A DNA stretch of 64,000 bases from Sthenelais limicola (Eukaryota; Annelida; Polychaeta; Phyllodocida; Sigalionidae), in NCBI GenBank assembly GCA_942159475.1, contig OW804098.1, forward strand, positions 117,515,374 through 117,579,373, in the 5' to 3' direction. The number at the start of each line of letters is the position of its first letter. Within the stretch, counting starts at the first letter, position 1. The position numbers were made by a program, and so were the translations under genes. The notes under the pieces are model-generated. The model searched no databases. It saw only the letters and a program-made list of their open reading frames with translations, and was not told where the DNA came from. Positions 56,626-64,000 of the stretch are shown here, one piece after another.

Positions 56626-57221
56626 AAGGGAGTTTCCTGATGGCAACTAGTGCCACCATCTGGTCACATTTTGTCCATCCCTAGTGATTATTAGGCCACT
56701 TCAAATATTCAGTGAGTGTGGGATTAACCCCTATCTCTGTGCACATGTGCAACTCATTAGACCCACATCCATCGGCGGGCAGAAAACTAACTTTAACATA
56801 GTGATTGATAATCTTTCCTTATTTGTTGGACACAAAGCAAAATTTATTGCTGGTATAAATTGGCAAAGTTTGACACCTATAGTGAAAGTACCAGGGCCCT
56901 GGAAAAGTGGTTCCCAGCGGAAGAACTACCTAGACCCCCTGTCTATTTAGAATGTTGGATAACCTCAATGTAAAATACCATCTATTGCAATAATAGAATT
57001 CTTGAAATGAAATGAAAGTGCCTGCCTTGACGTATCGTGGCCCATGCGAAAACCATTTTCGCCGAAAAAAAACACAAGCTTATGACTGCCACCCTAACCT
57101 CTATAACAGAGAATCTATGTATATCCAAACCCTATCCAACGGACTTATCTCCCTTAATTTGATCTTAGAGTTCATAATTCTTTCACCAATCGAAAGGGAA
57201 TTGCATCAATAACTACATGTG

Positions 57222-57588
57222 CAGGGCTTGAAAAAAACCTATGTTTACTTGCCCGGGGCAAGTAAAACATGGCTCCGGGCAAGTAAAATTTAAAGTTACT
57301 TCCCCGAGCGGGCAAGTAAAAATCTCTACGGCGCCGATGGGAAAGAATGGTCCCAAGAGGCATGTGACCAAATGACACTTCATGAAGTACTAATGATAGG
57401 ATAAAACTACAGTTTTTTGTAAGGTTACAACATGTTAATGAATGTTTTATGTTAATAAAACAAGATACATACAGATCAGCAATTCTGCAAATAAATTCGG
57501 GCAAGTAAAAATTCTGTCGGGCAAGTAAATCTTGGCTGCCACTTGCCCAATGGGCAAGTGAAGTTGGTAGGTTTTTTTTCGAGCCCTG
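57222..57588. mobile_element. hAT-like MITE with CAGGGCT termini
   Basis: Left CAGGGCTTGAAAAAAACCTA and right end (complement CAGGGCTCGAAAAAAAACCT) are inverted, and gggcaagtaaa motifs recur inside. CAGGG ends are common in hAT elements, but a clean 8-bp target duplication is not visible (tacatgtg at left, atgtgtga at right). It is nested in the 2.84-kb element. Confidence 0.65.
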
Positions 57589-57670
57589 ATGTGTGAGTTT
57601 ATGATGTGAAGATATTAGTGAAATTTTTAAAAAAAAGACTCGAAAATGAGACAAAATTAATATAAAAGGG

Positions 57671-57746
57671 CTGCCTTTACGTGGATTCAAATTCACAATG
57701 TCCAGATTGGCAGTCCTAAATGCTAACCACTTGACCATAGGGAACT
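57671..57746 (-). repeat. tRNA-like sequence, probable pseudo-tRNA or SINE head
   Basis: On the minus strand TGGTCAAGTGGTTAGCATT resembles an A box and D arm, and gaatttgaatcca resembles a degenerate B box. CTGCCAA sits in the anticodon-loop position, recalling Gly or Glu tRNAs. The acceptor stem does not pair, so a functional tRNA is unlikely. Confidence 0.4.
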
Positions 57747-58446
57747 GTAGACATCATGCATATTATAATACATACCCATTGATGCATCACATTTTAGGTT
57801 TTCTTTTATCTCCTATTCTCCTCATGGACAAAGAGGAGAACAGGGAAATACATTTTGAAGGGCCCTGTGTTAGCCACAGGCAATTTAATGATTAAAATTA
57901 ATTATAAAAATATATCTTGCATCTGTAATCTATTTCTCTAATATGTGAATGCAGGACTTCTAGGTCTGCAAGCATCCTGGACTCTGAGCTAGGATTGAGG
58001 TCACCATAGATGCTGTGGTACTAAATGAATTTGTGAAGCGGCCTATTCACGTTCAGGGGCTTAGTTTTTTAACATAGAGATTTCAATGTTGTGGATCATA
58101 GTTCTAATAATGGAGTCTGCATATCTAATTGTAATGTTATACCTAATTGATGATAAGCTTTTTTAAAAGGGGGGAGTTGGGTTGGGGGGGGGGGGGTGCT
58201 GCAAACATGACGTCATTTTTTATCATTTTTAAGGGGGGGGGGTCTGGCACAGCATGACAAAACGTGACATGGGGGGGAGGGGGTGGGGGTCAAAAATGGC
58301 CCAAAATAGCATGACGTCATTTGTGGATGGCCCCTTTGTTACGTTAAACTGCATTTTGAAGCTCATTTCTGTCTTAAATGTGGATTATTTGAGAGGATTG
58401 GTGAAGGCGAATCGTACATTCTCTGAAAGGTTGACCTATCTACAGC

Positions 58447-58657
58447 GATTGGCAGCTCTACACATTAAGGAAAATCTGCTAAATTAGGCTGAAAAATGAT
58501 GAATAGCAGGTATATCTGAGTATATTTGGTATCGTATTGATTTAAAGGATCAGTTCTGTTATGTTAAACTGCATTTTGAAGCTAATTTTTGTATCAAATT
58601 TGGGTTAATTGAGAGGATTGTTCAAGGTGAATTGTACATTTTCTGAAAATCTGACCC
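58447..58657 (+). mobile_element. MITE family C, copy C7
   Basis: Begins within the left terminus (attggcagctctac) and ends ttctgaaaatctgaccc. It lies directly after C6 in block E copy 2 and is absent from copy 1. Confidence 0.7.
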
Positions 58658-58749
58658 ATATATCAAGATATAGGTTAATTTATAACGCCTCAAATGTTTT
58701 GAACAAATCCATTTGGTAACACAGTAGTTTATCATCTGCCCTATGGGCA

Positions 58750-59105
58750 CTGAGTGCAATGGAGTGCAATGGAGTGCAATGGCGACTGCAATACGAGTGC
58801 AATGGAGTGCAATGGAGTGCAATGCAATGCCAGTGCAATAGTATTACACTCCTATTGCAGTCAAGTCTCTAGTTGAGTGCAATGGCAGTGCAATACCATT
58901 GCACTGGCATTGCAGTATCTTATTCCTTTCCTATATTACATTCTACAACAATCATCAAGTTACATTTATTATTTAGATAACTAAAGGATCTTTTCCCATT
59001 AAATTATTGCAGATTTTTTTTATACAAGAATTCCGACTGCAATGCCAGTGTATTTCTATTGCGCTACCATTGCGCAATGGTCATTGCATATCTATTGCAG
59101 TAATG
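58750..59105. repeat. TGCAAT-rich tandem and inverted repeat
   Basis: Tandem gagtgcaatg units at 58752-58870. The complementary cattgcact/attgcagt motifs at 58850-58920 and 59040-59105 could fold back on them. Confidence 0.75.
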
Positions 59106-59925
59106 TAGTGACCATTTATGGTCTAAATTGTTGGAATTTGCGATTCAGAAAGATATATGACCCCCCCCCCCCACACACACACACACCCTCCTCTACAAAA
59201 CAGCCAAAATTTTCGTTTGAAATAGAAATGTGAAAAATCTAAATAAGGATTGCATTGAAATCCATATGACAACTCAATAAAACACTATAAATATTGAAAT
59301 AATGTTCAAATCTATTCGTCCATATGGTGGGAAAAGTCTCCCCTAGACTACATAACTAGTGAAAGAATTTCGAAATGCAATATTAAAACCACCAAAATCT
59401 TAAAAACTAAACTAAAATGAAATTGATGCAATAATCCATTTAATTACGACCTGGGTACATCCCCTATATAATAGCTTCTTTACATGTGCGTTATAAACTT
59501 GTTGACTCCATATTAGGAGTATGTGTATTCCCGCAATGTATAAATAGAGAAATGTACATGGCCTGTCATAATATAATTCCTAATTGAAGACACTACGGAC
59601 GCCGCCACTGTAGGCGGCTGTAAAGGGGGGCGGGGTGGGGTGGTGTCAAGATTATATGTACACATTCTTCGTAATTCAGTACGGCAAGAAAATCTCCAAA
59701 AATTGTACGGAGGAGTCCGGCTGAAGCATAAAAGTTAAACAAACAAACAAACAAACACTGACCTGGACGGCTGTAGGAGAGGGGGGAGGTGGTCACGGTA
59801 ACAATAGCGGCCGCGTTTGGGGGGCTGTACTGGCCCGCCACACCCAGTCTTATGCCCATTACATTCGGCGGCTCTTCCTGTGTTACTTGGGTATATAATT
59901 GTGTGATTGAAATCCCTTGAACTTG
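59106..59925. other. Intergenic, low-complexity pieces only
   Basis: A C-run/(CA)n lies at 59161-59186 and an (ACAA)n run near 59735. No gene. Confidence 0.45.
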
Positions 59926-61165
59926 CACTCTCAGCTGTGCATGCGCAAATATGTGCATTTTTTCTTTTTGCCCCATACATCAAGTATATATGACTTACCC
60001 AAACATGTCCCTTAGTTTCTAACAAATCCGAACCCATTAAAAGCATGTAAATAGCCAAAGAAGTCAAGTGGTGCATTATTCATATGGTGCGCACCGAATG
60101 GAGAGGCATTGAATCGCTTCTCAACCAGAGATGTCACAGTCATTCATACAAATTCATTTATATCCAAAATACCCAACACATTTCTTTTGGGAATATCCTT
60201 TTCTTTTGCTAAGATATTCTATCACAGAAGTGTTTATTTTGAGGTGCAGTTATCCAATGATATATAGCCTAACCACAGCGACTGGCGGGGGTAACACTCA
60301 AAGGTGAAGTAAACCAGTGGTAATAAGGCTGTTGATGTATAATAATGACGCCCCTGAGTGTGTGTGGGGTGGGAGGGGGGGGGGCTGGAGGGAAATAATA
60401 ATAGACCTTGCGCAGACACATATATAAATAAAACAATAAAAGTATCCCGAGTCGGTGCTCCCAGTGCAGCATTTTTAAGATTTTATTTCACCTTGGAGAT
60501 ATCATTTCCCGTACCCAGGTTCAAATTAGGAATTAATTACATAGGAAATTAACTCCTCTGATACCAGTATAAAATTTAAATGAGCTGCAAGCTCGCATTA
60601 TCAGATGAGTCATACACTAAATCAATGTGATTTATGGTGCGGGTAGCTACCGCAACCCTTGGCCGTCACTCCGGCACTTCCTCCGGTAACCCAGGCCACC
60701 CTCATGACGGCCGACGTTCAGTTAGCAAAGGATGTTTTCGTTTTTGTTAACAATTCTAATCCATTCAACTTTAGAAATGATTTGTTATAACTACTAAACA
60801 TCAAGAAAATAAACTCCATTTCAGATTCCCCATAATATTCGGTTGTTTTGAATGGGCCATAGCAGGACAAGGGTGTAGTGCCAGTGGACAGCCCCCCAGC
60901 CCCATACAAAAACAGACGTAGAGTCGTGGCTACTGGGCCGATTTCATCCGCTCTGGTGCCGTTCGAAAGCTTCAAGACGTTTTTTCCCCTTTCAGATGTG
61001 ACGATAGTGGTATGCAGAGCAATTCGATGCGGAATTTGTTACTATTAATCAGTTTTTCTTCATTTAAATTGTTCCTCCGGGATATATGATAGCTTTAGAG
61101 TGTTTAACTAGACATTTCATTTCAGGATCTTCCACAGCCGATAATGCATCTTTAAATTGATACCC
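59926..61165 (+). repeat. Interspersed repeat family B, copy 2
   Basis: Ends match 15282-15492 and 16435-16612 in the same order. The interior differs, apart from a short aataatagacc(c/t)tgcgca segment at about 60396. Several frames cross it without recognisable protein. Confidence 0.7.
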
Positions 61166-62835
61166 CCGTAATATTGTTGATATAAAAAGACAGAGAGGAC
61201 TGGAAACAAGTATGTTTATTACCCTAAAAGTCTAAAATATCTAATATCGGAATTCCTCAAACTGAATGCTAGTCTAAGTCAGTTATTAATATAAGCAACA
61301 ACTGCAGAATAAACTCTTATGTCATAATGATAATTGTTGTTGAACATATAGCGTTAGCAAGGGGTAGCTAAACACCCATGCATATTTTTAGCACCCTTGC
61401 ATGGATAGGCAGAGCTAACAATACACATTGTTAGCGCTGCTACCTAAACCATTGTTTTAGTTTCTAATCTAGGTCAACTTGGCCTACCTGGCCACTGTTT
61501 ACCTGGGTTTTGTGCGCACCCTTGTTTCGCATGACCTAGTAATATAGAATTGGACAGCCTCAGGAATTTTGGATTGTTATCGCCCTATTTTTAAGTCAGC
61601 ACATCGTTTTTAAGGAAGAAAATTGCATTTGATTATCAGAGTGAGTGAACGATCTAGCTGACTAAAGGTATCAAATATTGGAATAGTTAGTACTATGCTC
61701 CTATGGCCACATATGACACAGCCATTCAGAGGGAATGTATGTGACTGACCATCCATGCTATCATGGCCGTTCTTTGACCATACCCGCAGCCGACTACGCT
61801 GGGCAACGTAATGAAATTGAAAAGCCAGGTGAGTAATATTTATTGCATAACATTATTATACACAGTTTTTACATACAGTTCTTGAGCAGGAGACTCCGGC
61901 CTTTGGAGGTCCTAAAATGCCCATCTCCAGCCTCCGAATGTGAACCCTTTAAAAGCTGCTTTTCCGGCTTTTTATTCAAACCCTAAAACATTAATAAACC
62001 CTAATAATTTCTGAATTTTAGGTTTTATTCCGGCCATAGTAATCGCTCTGTAAAGACCTTAAAATCTTGTCTTATTGTTCAAACAACTAGACTTCAAACA
62101 AGCCTGTATTTTGGTAGCCGAATGGTACTTTAATATTTTAAAGAATACATAATAATCGTCGGCCGACGTCCAGTGGAATGGCAGCTGCTAGTAGGCGCCT
62201 TGTGAATAATTTAGATATTTTTAGGCCGTTTTCCTTGGCACACAGTGAAACATTATTATGGACATTTTGTTTTTCAAATCGCCAGCCTTTCCCGGCCCCC
62301 GGCGCCGTCCAACCCACCGTCCCGTCCCGGCCGTGTATACTGACAGCTCTACACGGCCCAACAAGTAGGGGATGAAAAAAAATCTGCAAAAAAATAGCAT
62401 TTCGGCCATAAGATCTTATTTCTTTTTCATGACCCAGATAAACTTGGAAAGTACTCAAAGTAAGCTTGTTATAATAGGAACGTTGAGTAACTTGTCAGTT
62501 ATTGACAATATTCATATATTTAGGTATATATTAGTATTTATTGTGTTTATAGTAATACAAAATCCTGATCTCGAAACAGGGTAAAGCAGATGTAATTATA
62601 AGACATGTAAGCTCAATAATTCAGTAACATGATAGTAATTAAAGGAAAGTAACATTATTTAGGCCTACTAGTGTTGGATATTTAAACTATAATAAGTTTT
62701 TAAAATTCTAACTGTTTGCAGGTTCAAATGCATAGGACTAGCAGGAGACTGGCCATAGTAACCATGGTTTCATTGCCAGTGGCCCTTGACAATGATGAAA
62801 AAATTGACAGGTAAGTTCATTAGTGACTATTACAT
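61166..62835. other. Intergenic, nothing recognised
   Basis: AT-rich with a small GC-rich patch near 62290-62350. Open frames on both strands there have no known motif. Confidence 0.45.
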
Positions 62836-63908
62836 CCCCCTGCACCTCCTCCTGTACCACCCCTGTACCTCCTCCTGTACCACCCCTGTATGTCCTCCTG
62901 TACCACCCCTGTATGTCCTCCTGTACCACCCCTGTACGTCCTCCTGTACCACCCCTGTACGTCCTCCTGTACCACCCCTGTACCTCCTCCTGTACCACCC
63001 CTGTACGTCCTCCTGTACCACCCCTGTACCTCCTCCTGTACCACCCCTGTACGTCCTCCTGTACCACCCCTGTACGTCCTCCTGTACCACCCCTGTACAT
63101 CCTCCTGTACCACCCCTGTACGTCCTCCTGTACCACCCCTGTACCTCCTCCTGTACCACCCCTGTACGTCCTCCTGTACCACCCCTGTACCTCCTCCTGT
63201 ACCACTCCTGTACGTCCTCCTGTACCACCCCTGTACCTCCTCCTGTACCACCCCTGTACATCCTCCTGTACCCCCTCCTGTGAATCCCCCTGTACCTCCT
63301 CCTTTTCCTGTACATCCCCCTGTACCTCCTCTAGTACGTCCCCCCGTACATCCCTCTGTATCCCCCCTGTACCCCCTCCTGTATCCCCCTGTACCCCCTC
63401 CTGTATGTCCCCTTGTACCTCCTCCTGCATGTCCCCCTGTACCCCCGCCTGCATTTCCCTGTACGTCCCCTATTTCCTCCTCCTCTACGTCTCCCTGTAC
63501 TCCTCATGTACCTCCCCTTTACCTCTTCCTGTACATCCCCCTGTACATCCTCCTGTACGTCCCCTGTACCCCCTCCTTTATCCCCTCTGTACCCCCTCCT
63601 GTACGTCCGCTATACCCCCTCCTGTATCCCCCCTGTACCCCCTCCTGTACGTCTCCCTGTACCTCCTCTTGTACGTCCCCGGTACCTCCTCCTGTACATC
63701 CCCGGTACCTCCTCCTGCACATCCCCCTGTACCTCCTCCTGTACGTCCCCTTTTACCCCTCCTGTACGTTCCCCTGTATCCCTCCTGTACGTCCCCCTGT
63801 ACCCCCCCCCATACCCCCCCTGTACCCCCTCCTGTATGTCCCCCTGTACATTCTCTTCTCCTGTACCTCCTCCTGTACCCCCCCCCCCCCCTGTACCTCC
63901 TCCTGTAA
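62836..63908. repeat. 23-bp minisatellite grading into degenerate CTGTACC repeats
   Basis: About 18 copies of tcctcctgtaccacccctgt plus ac(g/c), 23 bp, at 62850-63270. Diverged ctgtaccccctcctgtacgt units follow to 63908. Since 23 is not a multiple of three, several frames are open on both strands; none is a gene. Confidence 0.93.
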
Positions 63909-64000
63909 GTCCCTACAATTATGTAATGTTTTCCGCAATAATTATTTTGGCTATATCCATAGACCTAGTCATCTGCAAATTTGAATATGTTTGCCATGTC

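Larger units (their letters stand above)
55499..58334. mobile_element. 2.84-kb inverted-repeat DNA transposon with TTT target duplication
   Basis: Termini begin GGGGCCATCCACAAATGACG and are perfectly inverted for about 26 bp. Comparison with the empty site in C1 (gaacagttttgttacg, near 18795-18810) gives a 3-bp TTT duplication. Subterminal G-rich and ttttatgac-type repeats lie inside each end. A 3-bp duplication is typical of PIF/Harbinger-like elements, though the usual TWA target is not seen. No transposase is recognisable; the interior carries other repeats, so this copy is non-autonomous. The edges are firm, the superfamily is not. Confidence 0.88.
55363..58437 (+). mobile_element. MITE family C, copy C6, split by a transposon
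   Basis: Left part 55363-55498 and right part 58335-58437 together correspond to C1. The break is the insertion of the 2.84-kb element. Confidence 0.78.
53985..58745 (+). repeat. Duplicated block E, copy 2 (with insertions)
   Basis: Colinear with 17190-19035 once the insertions at 54188-54594, 54813-55204, 55499-58334 and about 58447-58657 are removed. The duplication therefore predates these insertions here, or copy 2 derives from a locus that acquired them. Confidence 0.8.

Noticed and set aside
57172..57738. 188-codon minus-strand open frame
   Set aside because: It runs through the hAT-like MITE and the tRNA-like piece; repeated FYLP phrases come from the gggcaagtaaa motif.
60640..60720. 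GC-rich patch considered as a tRNA or small RNA
   Set aside because: No cloverleaf with A and B boxes could be drawn.
62738..63984. Open frames across the CTGTACC repeats, including apparent Cys/Pro-rich proteins
   Set aside because: A 23-bp repeat keeps several frames open on both strands; composition only.

Overview
This is a eukaryotic, almost certainly metazoan, genomic window. The evidence is an env-bearing Ty3/gypsy retroelement, two NACHT-LRR (NLR) receptor genes, a spliced KIAA1958-like (Crypton) tyrosine recombinase gene, and many short inverted-repeat elements, minisatellites and AT-rich non-coding DNA. Large NLR families with 28-residue LRRs and essentially intronless NACHT-LRR exons suggest a marine invertebrate such as an echinoderm, hemichordate, cephalochordate or cnidarian. 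The sequence alone does not fix the species. A block of exactly 200 N at 46140-46339 is an assembly gap.

Layout. 1-4651: 3' two thirds of a gypsy-like retroelement (RT thumb, RNase H, integrase, then an overlapping envelope gene broken by one in-frame stop). 4652 to about 6200: its 3' non-coding DNA, probably including a 3' LTR. 6332-13758: NLR-A, a NACHT-LRR gene on + with a degenerate nucleotide-binding site, one frameshift, and about 45 nearly identical 84-bp LRR units. 13.8-25 kb: no convincing gene; interspersed repeats, MITEs and microsatellites. 25890-28828: three-exon Crypton-type recombinase gene on -, damaged by a frameshift and an internal deletion, inside a cluster of related local repeats. 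30-34 kb: repeats. 34227-37892: NLR-B on -, with an intact P-loop, an N-terminal acylation motif, 13 hexapeptide repeats and about 15 LRRs. 38.2-39.1 kb: an 11-bp minisatellite just upstream of NLR-B. 39.5-44 kb: MITEs. 44.1-46.1 kb: a 2-kb CT-only tract running into the gap. 47-53 kb: sparse repeats. 54-58.7 kb: a second copy of a block also found at 17.2-19 kb, enlarged by two MITEs and a 2.84-kb inverted-repeat transposon that itself holds a LINE fragment, a hAT-like MITE and a tRNA-like piece. 59.9-61.2 kb: second copy of the 15.3-16.6 kb repeat. 62.8-63.9 kb: 23-bp minisatellite.

How it fits together. The host genes I can defend are the two NLRs, paralogous cytosolic immune-receptor-type proteins; most of the rest is mobile or repetitive DNA. 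One NLR has lost the key ATP-binding residues while the other keeps them, and both have LRR arrays that expanded recently by unequal exchange, as expected of a fast-evolving recognition family. The retroelement's TATA-containing 3' end lies about 300 bp upstream of NLR-A, so it may supply that gene's promoter or first exon. Paired filled and empty sites between the two duplicated blocks give direct evidence for the boundaries and target-site duplications of two transposon families.
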